Of a stretch of 64,000 nucleotides of DNA, positions 17,282 through 26,440 are shown piece after piece (the stretch's first letter is position 1; every line of letters begins with the position of its first letter). The translations under genes were made by a program, and so were the position numbers. Location of the stretch: positions 1,860,001 through 1,924,000 of the forward strand of contig OZ246890.1 of assembly GCA_965231815.1 (NCBI GenBank), written 5' to 3'. The notes under the pieces were generated by a model. That model saw nothing but the letters and a program-made list of their open reading frames with translations. It searched no databases and was not told the DNA's origin. The DNA is from JAPPFW01 sp965231815 (GTDB taxonomy: Bacteria > Actinomycetota > Acidimicrobiia > Spongiisociales > Spongiisociaceae).

Positions 17282-19162
17282 GTGGCATCGTTGACTAAGC
17301 CGAATTGGAGGTTTGCCGCAAGAGGTGGCGGAATCGACTACGTCAACGATCCGTCTAGCGCTCATTTCAGCGATGCTCCGATTGCCAAGCTCGTGCGTGA
17401 GTCGATCCAGAATGCCCTGGACGCCAAGCATGAAGGTTTCGACGGTCCCGTGACAGTTATGTTCACGGAGACCAGCGTAGGGTCTGATCTGATTGGCGGG
17501 ACCACCCTACAACGGCATCTGCAATCGTGCTTTGACAAGATAGCCACCGACAGGCCGGACATGGCCGACATCTATGAGAGCGCTCTGTCGGTCATGAGAC
17601 AGCCCAATATTCCCTGCCTGAAGATCCAGGATACGGGCACCGTGGGGCTGAACGATGAGCGCTGGAAGGCGCTGGTCCTCCAGGAGGGGGCCGTGAGCAA
17701 GAGTGGCGGGGCTCCAGGGGGTTCGTACGGGATCGGCAAGAACGCCATGCTGAACGTCTCCGACCTCCAGACCGTCTTCTATAGTACCCGTTTGGTGGAG
17801 GGTAGGAAGGGGCTCGTTACCAAGTTGCAGGGGAAGGCGACCCTCACCGGCCATCCTGATCCGGATGGATCGGGGGAGGATTTGCAGCATATTGGGTTCT
17901 ACAGCGCCCGTAACGGGGAACCCGTCATGGGGAGGGACATCCCCAAGTTCTTCCGACTGGAAGAAACCGGGACGGGGGTGTTCGTCGTGGGTTTCAATCC
18001 TCACTCCACCGGCTGGGTGGACCAGGTAACCACCGCGGTTATCGAGAACTTCTTCTATGCCGTCCATCACCAGTACCTGACGGTTGGGATCGTCCCTGAG
18101 GGCCAGGATCCCGTAAGGATCGATAACCAGACTATCGGCTACCTCTTCGAGCGGATCGCACCTATCAAAGGCGATGCTGTTCACTACTACAGGGCGATCA
18201 GCGACCTTCCCGAGGAGGAGGTTGAGATCACCAAGCGGTTCGGTGTCCTGGGCCGACTGAGGGCATACATCGTATTCACTGACGGTGCGCCCCGGCGGGT
18301 GGCTCACATCAACCGTAACGGCATGCTGATAACAGACAGTCGGGAACAGAGGGTGAATCCCCTAGCCCCGCGCGGGCGGAGTCTGTGGCCGGACTTCGCA
18401 TGCGTGATCGTCCCGGACAGCGATCCCGGGGACCTCTGGCTGAGGAGGATGGAGAACCCCAGCCATGACGCTCTCTCCCCAGGCCACCTCCGGAACGAGG
18501 CTGACCGACGGAAATCGAGGAACCTGCTCCGCCGTACCCGTCGTGAACTCCGCTCTATCATCGACAAGAAGGCAGAAGTCGATAGGTACGGAGACATCAC
18601 CAACATCGACGAGTTGTCCGACCTCCTGCCCGACCAGGACAGCGTTGCGGGTGATAGACCCCTGGCCACTTCTGTCATAGAATCCCGCAGCAAGCCCTCG
18701 GATACGGTCACGATCGTCACGGAGGAATCCGAGAGCACGGGCGGGGGAGAGGGGGAGGATCCGCGTGATAGAAAGGGTGACGAGGAGCGGCGCGATGACG
18801 GAGAGGGTGGACCGAAACACGGCGAGGACGGCGATGCTCCGATCAGGCATAGGGGACGGAGAACGGTACTGCGGCGCGTCAGGTACATTCCCTTGTCGCC
18901 CGACGAAGCCATCATCGCCTTCGACCCGAGCGGTGACCAGCCACAGGAGGTTCGATTGTCCCTGACGCCAGCCGGTGCCGAGCGTGACCAACGAGGGACC
19001 AGACGGGTTGCCATCACGGAGGCGACAAGGCTGGGTGTCGCCGAGGAGCCGATCGAGGTCACCGATGGGCAGATCGTATTCACCCCGGATTCGGCCGAGA
19101 GGGTGACGGTACGGATCGTCGCCGACGGGTGCCTGGACCAGCAGGCGTTCAGGTTGGCATGA
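17282..19162 (+). CDS. GHKL (Hsp90-like) ATPase, cassette A gene 1
   Basis: This 626-aa protein has the Bergerat ATP-binding fold. The N-box has E40, N44 and D47 (LVRESIQNALDA), the second motif is DTG at 117-119, and the lid motif is GGSYGIGKNA at 146-155. Further conserved blocks are GTGVFVVGFN, NFFYAVHHQYL and HINRNGMLIT. An acidic, low-complexity linker (about 470-520) leads to a beta-rich end domain. The gene is co-oriented with two others at 4-bp overlaps. It shares all blocks with the minus-strand protein at 23575-25479. MutL, Hsp90 and histidine kinases use the same fold, but no kinase or MutL domain is seen. A role in DNA or phage surveillance is inferred from context only. Confidence 0.8.
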   Translation: MASLTKPNWRFAARGGGIDYVNDPSSAHFSDAPIAKLVRESIQNALDAKHEGFDGPVTVMFTETSVGSDLIGGTTLQRHLQSCFDKIATDRPDMADIYESALSVMRQPNIPCLKIQDTGTVGLNDERWKALVLQEGAVSKSGGAPGGSYGIGKNAMLNVSDLQTVFYSTRLVEGRKGLVTKLQGKATLTGHPDPDGSGEDLQHIGFYSARNGEPVMGRDIPKFFRLEETGTGVFVVGFNPHSTGWVDQVTTAVIENFFYAVHHQYLTVGIVPEGQDPVRIDNQTIGYLFERIAPIKGDAVHYYRAISDLPEEEVEITKRFGVLGRLRAYIVFTDGAPRRVAHINRNGMLITDSREQRVNPLAPRGRSLWPDFACVIVPDSDPGDLWLRRMENPSHDALSPGHLRNEADRRKSRNLLRRTRRELRSIIDKKAEVDRYGDITNIDELSDLLPDQDSVAGDRPLATSVIESRSKPSDTVTIVTEESESTGGGEGEDPRDRKGDEERRDDGEGGPKHGEDGDAPIRHRGRRTVLRRVRYIPLSPDEAIIAFDPSGDQPQEVRLSLTPAGAERDQRGTRRVAITEATRLGVAEEPIEVTDGQIVFTPDSAERVTVRIVADGCLDQQAFRLA

Positions 19163-20019
19163 GCACCTGGCACCGGAGAATGTTCCCGTATCCGTTGCTC
19201 GCGCCGTGGACAGACGACTACGACGAGAACTCCGCCTTCGCCGCCGACGTTCCAGCGGCCGTCCTCAACAACGGGCGCCAGATCAAAGTCGGTATCGCGT
19301 TCCGGCTACTCTCGGCCGCCCTGCACAGGCTGATCGACAATGGCAAGGCCGGGTATGCGGTGGACATCTCCTGTCCTAGGACCTTTGTACGGACCACCCA
19401 CATGACAGAGGAACACCACACGTTGGTTCTCGATGCGGGCGACTACGACGAGGAACTGAAACTCACTCCGTATGTCGTGTCCAAGGGAGAGATCGAGGGG
19501 TTCCGGTCCGCGGAACATGCACCCGAATGGCATGCCCACAGACCGGGGGGGTTCAACGTACCCGCAGCCGGGATACTGGCCGTGGGGAATGCAACGCGCA
19601 TCACCCTCGAAGATTCGGCCGTGAACTCCGTGATCGACCTGGTCTCTAACCCGGGGGTTCCTGACGGTTCGTTCACCGTCGAACTCGACGACGACCGGAT
19701 CAAGATCCACGTACCGGAGGCAGAAAAGGCAAGAATCGAAGCCGTCCGCAACCGCCGCACCAGCGTCGAGTTCGCAGCCCTGTACCCCGGGCTGTACCTG
19801 CACGCCGTCGTGGAGGCGATCAGGAACCTGCCCGACCATGGGAGTACCCGCTGGGCGTTCACGATAAGAAGCGCTCTGGACAGGACAGGTCACGGCAACG
19901 TCGACAACGAAGTGCTCCAGAGCGACGCGCTCAGATTCGCCCAGATCCTGATGGAACAGCCGGTCGGCGGCTTCCTGGCCGAGGCACTGAGATCGGACGG
20001 AGAGGACCAGGCTCCTTGA
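19159..20019 (+). CDS. CPRT-motif protein, cassette A gene 2
   Basis: This 286-aa protein of unknown family has its ATG overlapping the ATPase stop (ATGA). It carries GYAVDISCPRT (C72), a later NVPAAGILAVGNATRITLEDSA, and FAALYPGLYLHAVVEAI. The same blocks occur in the same order in the second gene of the convergent cassette (22697-23578), which shows that the two are related. Its end overlaps the next gene start by 4 bp. No catalytic motif is recognised; a partner or effector of the ATPase is inferred from constant gene order. Confidence 0.7.
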   Translation: MSTWHRRMFPYPLLAPWTDDYDENSAFAADVPAAVLNNGRQIKVGIAFRLLSAALHRLIDNGKAGYAVDISCPRTFVRTTHMTEEHHTLVLDAGDYDEELKLTPYVVSKGEIEGFRSAEHAPEWHAHRPGGFNVPAAGILAVGNATRITLEDSAVNSVIDLVSNPGVPDGSFTVELDDDRIKIHVPEAEKARIEAVRNRRTSVEFAALYPGLYLHAVVEAIRNLPDHGSTRWAFTIRSALDRTGHGNVDNEVLQSDALRFAQILMEQPVGGFLAEALRSDGEDQAP

Positions 20020-21647
20020 CCGACCGCCACCCCGTATACCGGCTATCCCAGGAGGCGTACGACCAGCTTCGCCTGGCAGCGGACGAGAACCCCGACGCTT
20101 ATCTGGACCCCGACCGGGACTTCGGCAGGATCCTGCGGGATCGCGGGGTCACCGACCCATTCGAGCCAACGCCGATCACCACGGACCGCCCTATCTCCCT
20201 CATACCTGCCCCCGAAGGGACGACCCCGCACCGCGCAGACCGCCAAGCGCTCGACTTCTACAACTCCTTCGACGGGATGACCCCGAACACCGCTACGGAC
20301 GAACGGCTATGGGCCTGGATGACACACTACCGGCTTCATGCCTACGGTCTCAGGCGCTGGCGGCGACCCTTGAACATCAACATGAAGAACTACGTGCGGA
20401 ACCACTGGTTCAGCTCACGATCCGCAGACGCCCTGTGGAGGCACAACACGGCATCGCGGACCTGGTGGATAGCGCACACCGCCATCAAGGCCGCCAAGGG
20501 TTCGGCAGGCGCGTTCACCGCCGCCGACGCCCTTGCTATGTTCTCGCGAACGGCAGTGTTCTACCACATTCCCATGCACTACAACTTCACCCGGGACCCG
20601 ATCATCCTCGCAGAAGTGGTGAGGGCAATGCTCAACGAGGCCGACGGCATGGCCGCCGAGAAAGGCACCTACGCCCTGCTGCGCGAATTGAACCTGATCG
20701 GAGGAACCCGGCTCCTCCCCCTGTTGACCCGCGAGGTCCTGCGGGAGAGGATCGTCGACCATGTGGAGCAAATCATGTCAGACCCCGACCTGGTAAGCGA
20801 CCGCACCAAACTAAGAAACCGCAAGCCTTTCCGGTCCCTCAGCCTCGGCGCCGGCGTTCAGTCCACCGTGCTCGCCCTGATGGCGGACCGGGGAGAGTAC
20901 GACCTACCGAAGCCGGACGTGGCCGTCTTCGCCGACACGGGCTGGGAGCCCCCCGGAGTGTATGAGCATCTCGACTGGCTCGAGGGACAACTGTCGTTCG
21001 AGGTGGTCCGGGTCGGCGCCGGCAACATCAAAGACAACATCCTCGAAGGGACCAGCCCCGACGGAAACAACTACCTCGGGATCCCGGCGTTCCTGACCAC
21101 CGCCGACGGAAAGAAAGCGGTCGCGGCGCGACAATGCACGACCAAGTACAAGGTCAGGCCAATCAACCGTTACCTCAGGCGGCGTGTAGGCATAGCCCCC
21201 GGGCGTCGCGCACCCAAACATGTGCATGTCGAAATCTGGCTAGGAATCAGCGCCGACGAACCTCTACGCCAGAAGGAGAGCCGAGAGGAATGGGCCACCA
21301 ACCGCTACCCGCTCATCGAACTCGGATTCAGCCGCGCGCAACTCCTCAACTGGTTCACCGAGAACTACCCCGGCCGCTACCTACCCCGAAGCTCCTGCGT
21401 AGGATGCCCGTACCGCACCGACGGCGAGTGGAAGCGCCTCAAGATCAGCGACCCGGACTCGTTCGCGGAAGCGGTATTCGTTGACCGGGCACTCCGGGAG
21501 GTCCCGGTGGTAAAGAACGCGATCACGCGCAAGGGCTACGCATACCTTCACAAGTCTCGTGCTCCTCTCTCAGAAGTGGACTTCGACGGGGCTACAGACT
21601 ACGACTCCTACATGATGGACGAATGCGAGGGCCTCTGTGGAATCTGA
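20016..21647 (+). CDS. DUF6339-like domain fused to PAPS-reductase-like PP-loop ATPase, cassette A gene 3
   Basis: This 543-aa protein has two parts. Residues 1-260 resemble DUF6339 (RLWAWMTHYRLHAYGL near 97, then ALWRHNTASRTWWIAHTAI). Residues 270-543 form a PP-loop nucleotide hydrolase of the PAPS-reductase family: SLSLGAGVQST at 274-284, FADTGWEP, QCTTKYKVRPI and CVGCPYR near 461. Such stand-alone enzymes occur in phages and mobile DNA and are related to DndC, but no substrate is known here. TTG 20016 overlaps the previous stop. The convergent cassette has the first part without the PP-loop part. C-ending codons dominate, unlike cassette B. Confidence 0.75.
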   Translation: MTDRHPVYRLSQEAYDQLRLAADENPDAYLDPDRDFGRILRDRGVTDPFEPTPITTDRPISLIPAPEGTTPHRADRQALDFYNSFDGMTPNTATDERLWAWMTHYRLHAYGLRRWRRPLNINMKNYVRNHWFSSRSADALWRHNTASRTWWIAHTAIKAAKGSAGAFTAADALAMFSRTAVFYHIPMHYNFTRDPIILAEVVRAMLNEADGMAAEKGTYALLRELNLIGGTRLLPLLTREVLRERIVDHVEQIMSDPDLVSDRTKLRNRKPFRSLSLGAGVQSTVLALMADRGEYDLPKPDVAVFADTGWEPPGVYEHLDWLEGQLSFEVVRVGAGNIKDNILEGTSPDGNNYLGIPAFLTTADGKKAVAARQCTTKYKVRPINRYLRRRVGIAPGRRAPKHVHVEIWLGISADEPLRQKESREEWATNRYPLIELGFSRAQLLNWFTENYPGRYLPRSSCVGCPYRTDGEWKRLKISDPDSFAEAVFVDRALREVPVVKNAITRKGYAYLHKSRAPLSEVDFDGATDYDSYMMDECEGLCGI

Positions 21648-21749
21648 TTCGTTTACGGTCCAGCCGAAGTACGAAGACGATCTTGAGAATACGGCTAGTC
21701 GCCCTCCCGATCACGGCTGGCGGTGTCTGGCTCTGGATACGCGCGGATG

Positions 21750-22658
21750 TTACGGTGTCCCAAGGCCGTTGAGTGCCGCAGTAACCAACATGTCCCAGTC
21801 AGCATTGTACAGGTTGTATCTGTACGCGAGCGCTCCGACGGACTGGATGGCGTCTTGTATCTGAGGCTTACGAATACGTGAGTTGCCATCCGACAAGTGT
21901 GCTGCGGTGGCTGTGACGACCGCCGCCCTTGCTCGCCGGACATTGATAGCAGTGACGCGGTGTACAGAGAGGTCAATGAGGGTCGTCCACATAGGCTTTA
22001 TTCGGAGGATGCCATGTGTGTCCTCAAAGCTGAGTGACGGGCCAGGCTCGACCGAGATTGTATGTTGGATTTCTGTGGCGAGACTGACCCGCCACCAGGC
22101 CGCGGAGATTGGGCAGTCGGTGATGACAGATGTGTACCCTCGCACACCGTGTAGACCACCAGTCCTCCGGAGGAAGTTACGGGTACGCGCCTCGGTGCTG
22201 GTGCCGCGTGTGCCGCCAGCCGTGAAGATCTCGGTGAGATCGGAGCCGAAGATCCCCTCTCCAATCCATCGCGTATGGCAGAGCGCCCAGAAGGAGGACT
22301 CTGCCGCGACGGCGGGCACGAGTCCTTGATCTATGAGCGCCCCATGGATTATCTTCTCATCGCAAGCTGGCAGGTCCTTCATGGCAACTGGGGTTAATGG
22401 GCCAGATATTTTGGGGAACTGGGCCAGAGCGTCGGTGTCGCCGTTGAGCAGTTCGTCGCACAAGTAGTCGCGGGTGGCCTCTGGCCCATTGGACAAACTG
22501 TCTAGTAGTGTCTGCTGGCAGCGTTGAACGTCGGTCCGGGCTGCGCGGGCGCTATCACTATTCTGGTCCTTGAATCTGCTCTTGACGTAGATGTAGGACG
22601 CTTGCCACTGGCGGAACATGTCCGCCTCTATTAAACTCCTTAGTTGATCCAGCTTCAC
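21750..22658 (-). CDS. DUF6339-like protein, cassette B gene 3
   Basis: This 302-aa protein is the last gene of the minus-strand cassette. It has SSFWALCHTRWIGEGIF followed by a PISAAWWRVSLATEI block and a helical C-terminus (KPQIQDAIQSVGALAYRYNL). These line up in order with the N-terminal half of the 543-aa protein of cassette A, but the PP-loop domain is absent. It ends about 100 bp from the end of cassette A, tail to tail. The similarity was judged by eye and is weaker than that between the ATPases. Confidence 0.65.
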   Translation of the reverse strand: MKLDQLRSLIEADMFRQWQASYIYVKSRFKDQNSDSARAARTDVQRCQQTLLDSLSNGPEATRDYLCDELLNGDTDALAQFPKISGPLTPVAMKDLPACDEKIIHGALIDQGLVPAVAAESSFWALCHTRWIGEGIFGSDLTEIFTAGGTRGTSTEARTRNFLRRTGGLHGVRGYTSVITDCPISAAWWRVSLATEIQHTISVEPGPSLSFEDTHGILRIKPMWTTLIDLSVHRVTAINVRRARAAVVTATAAHLSDGNSRIRKPQIQDAIQSVGALAYRYNLYNADWDMLVTAALNGLGTP

Positions 22659-22696
22659 GTATCAACCCCTCGATATGTTGCATAGTCGGTTGTTGT

Positions 22697-23578
22697 TCAG
22701 CCGTCCATCTCTGTGTCGGAGGACCGCGTGGCGTTTGAGTGGAACTGTTCAAAGGTGGTAGCTGCCCATGTTGGGTCGTACCCGTCTGTAGCGTCCCAAT
22801 CAGGAACGCTCGCTTCGGAGAGTATGTCGCGAAGTTCCTGTGCCGCAGGATGCTCCGCAAACATACCGTCAGCAGCCATAGCGCTGCTCGGCATGAGGGC
22901 GAACGCTCCGATTAGCCCTGCCATCTGGACATTCCGCCTGAGTGGCTTGTAGATATCCCGCGCAAGCTTAACCCGAAAGTGCGGGTGGGGCTGAGTTGTG
23001 TCCTCCTCAACGCGCATACGTCCAGAGTCAAGTGATTCGTCACGATGGAAGCTTAGAAGGGACCGTATGCTCGGGTTGAGTCTGTACATGTCTCCATGTA
23101 CCAACCACCACCCTGCCGGTATTACAGGCGTCTCGCCATCGGGCCATACAGTTGGGTTTAGCGCATCTGAACGGATGGGCACGCCGCCAACTGCTACGAG
23201 CCCGTTCACGAGATAGGAGTCTTCCCAGATTACGTGATCCGGATCCCAGTCGACCCGCTGTGAAACTTCGCCTGCGGCGACCTGCTGGCTATGTAGCGTC
23301 CGTGGACACCGCAACTCGGTGGCGAATAATGCCTGTCCTGATTCCACCGCGCGTAGCAGTGGCTCGTTGTCCGTCAGGCGATGCCGTACCATTACCGATG
23401 TTCGGTCGCGCGTAGTGGTTACGTCAGCCGTGTAATCGCCTTCGCTCCAGTCCAAACTCGATCGGTCCTCGAAAATTACAGGGAGCGAATGCGAGTGGCC
23501 TTCGGGTGGAGGTCTGTCGTCTGATGAACGAGAGCGGCTATCGGCATGCGTGGGCAAGGTGCCCGGCTGGGCCATCAC
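22697..23578 (-). CDS. CPRT-motif protein, cassette B gene 2
   Basis: This 293-aa protein has FATELRCPRT (C91), then VIPAGWWLVHGDMYRLNP, SLDSGRMRVEED, HFRVKLAR and GLIGAFALMPSSAM. The CPRT block and the later helical block match the 286-aa protein of cassette A. The ATG overlaps the stop of the upstream ATPase by 4 bp. Function is unknown. Third-position codon use is mixed and richer in A/T than in cassette A, which suggests a separate origin. Confidence 0.68.
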   Translation of the reverse strand: MMAQPGTLPTHADSRSRSSDDRPPPEGHSHSLPVIFEDRSSLDWSEGDYTADVTTTRDRTSVMVRHRLTDNEPLLRAVESGQALFATELRCPRTLHSQQVAAGEVSQRVDWDPDHVIWEDSYLVNGLVAVGGVPIRSDALNPTVWPDGETPVIPAGWWLVHGDMYRLNPSIRSLLSFHRDESLDSGRMRVEEDTTQPHPHFRVKLARDIYKPLRRNVQMAGLIGAFALMPSSAMAADGMFAEHPAAQELRDILSEASVPDWDATDGYDPTWAATTFEQFHSNATRSSDTEMDG

Positions 23579-25479
23579 CGCCTCCTTCGCGCCACTAGGT
23601 CAAGAGTAAGGAGTTGCGGATCGGGTGCCGGTTCTACCAGATAAATCCTCAAGCGCATCCGCGAGTCTGTCATGGGAACAACTATCCCAAGGTTCTCACC
23701 GTCCGTAGGTTGATATGTGCGTCCAGCGCTGACCACTCGGCGGATGGGAAGGAACTGGTGAGAGAGAGGCCTGTCGCAGCTGGCGTCAGATCCGTTTGAT
23801 CTGGTAATGCGCACGGCGACGCGTTTTGCCACAGTCAGATCTTCTCGGTATGCGAGATCGACAAGGAGTTCCGCAGTAGCCGGGATTGCTACGAGCGAAG
23901 ATGCATAGTCGGGTCGTCGGACCCTCGTGGTGGGTTGCTTCCTCTTGGTTCGTTTCCTCCCCTTTCGTTTCCTCCTCTTCCTGCCAGCTACGCTGCGGGA
24001 CCCCATGCTAGGCGTTCGCGGACGGCGTACTCGTTCGATCCGGCTAGCTGCGTCACCGCCTAGTAAAGCGAAATCCTTTGGTTCGACCACCTCATCGTCA
24101 GGTTGCTCCCCGGCGGCCTCGCGCAGCGCTGCCGCTAACTTGTCAGAGAGTTTGTACAATTCGCTCCTATCGGCAGTGCTCAGTCGTTTGGGCTGGAGTC
24201 CGAGGTGCTCAGGGCCTTCAGCGTTGCGTACCAACTCCTCGAACCTGCCAGTTTCGAGACACACCACCGCGTCAAAATGCTTGCAGTCCACGAACTTGCT
24301 GCGTTCAAGTCGTCGCGGCCTTGAGGTGATCCACATACCTTTGCGGAATAGATGCACATTCGTTTGTGGTGGTAGTTCATCGTCCGATAGGTGGCGGAAT
24401 CGGACCTCGGTACCGCCAAGGTCAGGAACCGCTACAGCGTGTCCTTCGGTGAGGGTCTTGTATGCACGGAATGCGTCGGCACCGCCGATATGACCACCCC
24501 GGGGGGAGCGATGCATGTTCCGGTTCCGCCAAGGTCTGAGGAGTGTGCCCAATGACTGGGAGTCGACAACGATGTCATCCTGAGAATCTGACTGTATACT
24601 GACTCTGAGCGTGCCGCGGTGGATCGCATCCGTGAAGTTTTGGGCAGCGACCCTTGCTATCGCTTCCGCTGGTGTCTTATCGGTGCGACCACCTCGAAAG
24701 TCGTTGAAACCTACTACGCACACCACAGTTCCTGTATCCGATAACGTGTCCAATTGGTTTCCGAGGATCTGCGGTGCCGTCTCGGGATACTCGGACGGGT
24801 CCCCAAGGAATGGCAGTGGTCTCTGTCCGGTCCGTATCCAGAAACCGTCAGCGGATAGGAGGGCTCTCTTCCCGTTCGCAGGGTGGTGGGTAGCCAGTAT
24901 CACATGACCAGCAGAGACAGTCTTTAGACGGCCGTCGGTAGTGCGGTATCGTGAACCGTACAGTACATAGCGCAGGTCTGAAGCTGCGAAGGCGGTGAGG
25001 TGTCCGACGCCGAAGGAGCCAGCCCCTTCCGGCCCCTTGTCGCTGTTGCCCGGGGTTAGCAAGGAACTCATACGGTCTGGATTGATTCCGGTACCGTTAT
25101 CGATGCAGAACAGGACGGGTAGTGTTTGGTCCTCTAGTCGCTTGGTGATCCGCCTAATGACAGACTGCTCGTCGTAGGTGGGTTTTGTAGACCGCTTCCC
25201 ACGGTCTCGGCGGGCCATTCGGAAGGCCTCACTGTAAGAGGACGCTCCAGGCAGAGAACGACAAGCCAAGTTCTGCAGTACGAATCTGACGACGCCTGGA
25301 CGTCCCGCGTTGAGGGCGGCGTCAAGGCTATTCTGTAGGAGTTCCCGGACTACAGGCTCGGGTGAACCGTCCAACTGAGCCAACGCGGGATTTGTAAACC
25401 CGACAGGCTTGTCCGTATTCCTAAAGACGAGGTCGGCGCCACTCGCTGAGCTTGAGCGTCGTGATTGCTTTCGGCCCAT
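23575..25479 (-). CDS. GHKL (Hsp90-like) ATPase, cassette B gene 1
   Basis: This 634-aa Bergerat-fold ATPase has its N-box at E46, N50 and D53 (VVRELLQNSLDA), second motif DNGTG at 127-131 and lid GAGSFGVGH at 152-160. Blocks shared with cassette A are GTVVCVVGFN, AQNFTDAIHRGTLRV and HLFRKGMWIT. A very basic linker (about 480-515, Lys/Arg runs) replaces the acidic linker of cassette A, then a similar beta-rich end domain follows. It is the first gene of the minus-strand operon. Its promoter should lie in 25480-25760, where nothing definite is seen. Confidence 0.8.
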   Translation of the reverse strand: MGRKQSRRSSSASGADLVFRNTDKPVGFTNPALAQLDGSPEPVVRELLQNSLDAALNAGRPGVVRFVLQNLACRSLPGASSYSEAFRMARRDRGKRSTKPTYDEQSVIRRITKRLEDQTLPVLFCIDNGTGINPDRMSSLLTPGNSDKGPEGAGSFGVGHLTAFAASDLRYVLYGSRYRTTDGRLKTVSAGHVILATHHPANGKRALLSADGFWIRTGQRPLPFLGDPSEYPETAPQILGNQLDTLSDTGTVVCVVGFNDFRGGRTDKTPAEAIARVAAQNFTDAIHRGTLRVSIQSDSQDDIVVDSQSLGTLLRPWRNRNMHRSPRGGHIGGADAFRAYKTLTEGHAVAVPDLGGTEVRFRHLSDDELPPQTNVHLFRKGMWITSRPRRLERSKFVDCKHFDAVVCLETGRFEELVRNAEGPEHLGLQPKRLSTADRSELYKLSDKLAAALREAAGEQPDDEVVEPKDFALLGGDAASRIERVRRPRTPSMGSRSVAGRKRRKRKGRKRTKRKQPTTRVRRPDYASSLVAIPATAELLVDLAYREDLTVAKRVAVRITRSNGSDASCDRPLSHQFLPIRRVVSAGRTYQPTDGENLGIVVPMTDSRMRLRIYLVEPAPDPQLLTLDLVARRRR

Positions 25480-25761
25480 CTTGATTAGCCCGTGCGGTCA
25501 CAGACGGAGGTGCCTGCGGTATACCGGTCGGTCGGAAACGGAGCACCCACACCGAGTACAGGGAACGTTACGGGTTTCAAACCAAGAAACCATTGCCGTG
25601 TGGTCGGCCTACCAAGCTATGTACAAGGGCACTCAGACCAGATCTCCTCAGCCCTGCCAAACGCCCCGCTCGCTGAGAGAACTACTGGACAGGTGCACTC
25701 GAGAGCCGCCATGGAACTGTATGACGACGAGCCTATCTGTTGTATCCATCCAGATACAGAG
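25480..25761. other. Gap upstream of cassette B
   Basis: No gene or clear promoter is supported in these 282 bp. Open frames here lack family resemblance and ribosome sites. Confidence 0.4.
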
Positions 25762-25852
25762 CCTAGCCCTGAATATTCTGGTTTTCCACACCCCGAGGCA
25801 TGTAAACGTCAGTTCAACCCCGAATATTGGGAGAAACCCGGTACGGTTCAAC
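25762..25852 (+). repeat. Dispersed repeat, copy 1 (cut by IS21 end)
   Basis: This is about 90 bp beginning CCTAGCCCTGAATATTCTGG and continuing through GAGGCATGTAAACG and GTTCAACCCCGAATATTGGGAG. It matches the copies at 26441-26540 (minus) and 28246-28412 (plus). Similarity stops near 25852, where the IS21-like end begins. Confidence 0.6.
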
Positions 25853-25854
25853 TT

Positions 25855-26085
25855 TTTGATCAGTGAAAATCCCCACCCAGTGACCCCAAATACCAGACGT
25901 TGAGTGGGGTCCTCTCCAAGCTGCTGACTGCTAGGCATGGCAGCGAAGAGAAGGGACCCCCACCGTTGATGTTGGCTCAGGCGGAATACGTGGAAGTAAA
26001 CGCTTTGAGGAAGCGGGGATGGTCGATCTCGACTATTGCCTGCCATGTGAGAAGAGGCAGTTTAACAAAAAGACAAGTCAGTTAA
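25855..26085 (+). pseudogene. IS21-family left end with istA N-terminal fragment
   Basis: A probable IS end (CAGTGAAAATCCCCACC, 25861 on) is followed by ATG 25969 encoding 38 codons. They begin MLAQAEYVEVNALRKRGWSI and continue STIACHV, the helix-turn-helix start of IS21 IstA transposases, before the frame is lost. No istB or catalytic DDE region is present. It interrupts a dispersed repeat. Confidence 0.55.
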
Positions 26086-26197
26086 CGAACGCCTTCAGGC
26101 ACGGTCTTCCCAAATGCACGGTTCCTACCGCCCGCTATTATTGAATCGTTCCCAGGTTCCGACTCCCGGCGCGGATAGTTTAACCACTCAGGACGGT

Positions 26198-26425
26198 TCA
26201 TCCTTCGTCTACCAGACCCACTCGCCCTACGAAATCGCATAACCTCCGCAACCTCCCCGTAATTCTGCTAATCCAGTCATCATCGCGCTCCCGCCAAATC
26301 CAGACGGGTGATTTGGTCTTGACCACCTTTAGCCCAGATTGTTCATGGATCAGGGTTTGGAAGATTAGTGGAATAGATGAATAATCGCGCCCTGACCAGG
26401 CAATACAGCTATCGGTATTTCTCAT
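26198..26425 (-). CDS. Small hypothetical protein downstream of dispersed repeat
   Basis: This 75-codon frame (MRNTDSCIAWSGRDYSS...) has its first 17 codons and upstream 100 bp similar to the sequence at 28325-28412. After that it is unique. No family is recognised. It may be a remnant carried with the repeat rather than a working gene. Confidence 0.3.
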   Translation of the reverse strand: MRNTDSCIAWSGRDYSSIPLIFQTLIHEQSGLKVVKTKSPVWIWRERDDDWISRITGRLRRLCDFVGRVGLVDEG

Positions 26426-26440
26426 CCCGGTCCGGTTTAG

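Noticed and set aside
17282..21647. Cassette A as a Dnd phosphorothioation system
   Set aside because: Only a PP-loop protein distantly like DndC is present; no DndA, DndB, DndD or DndE candidates flank it.
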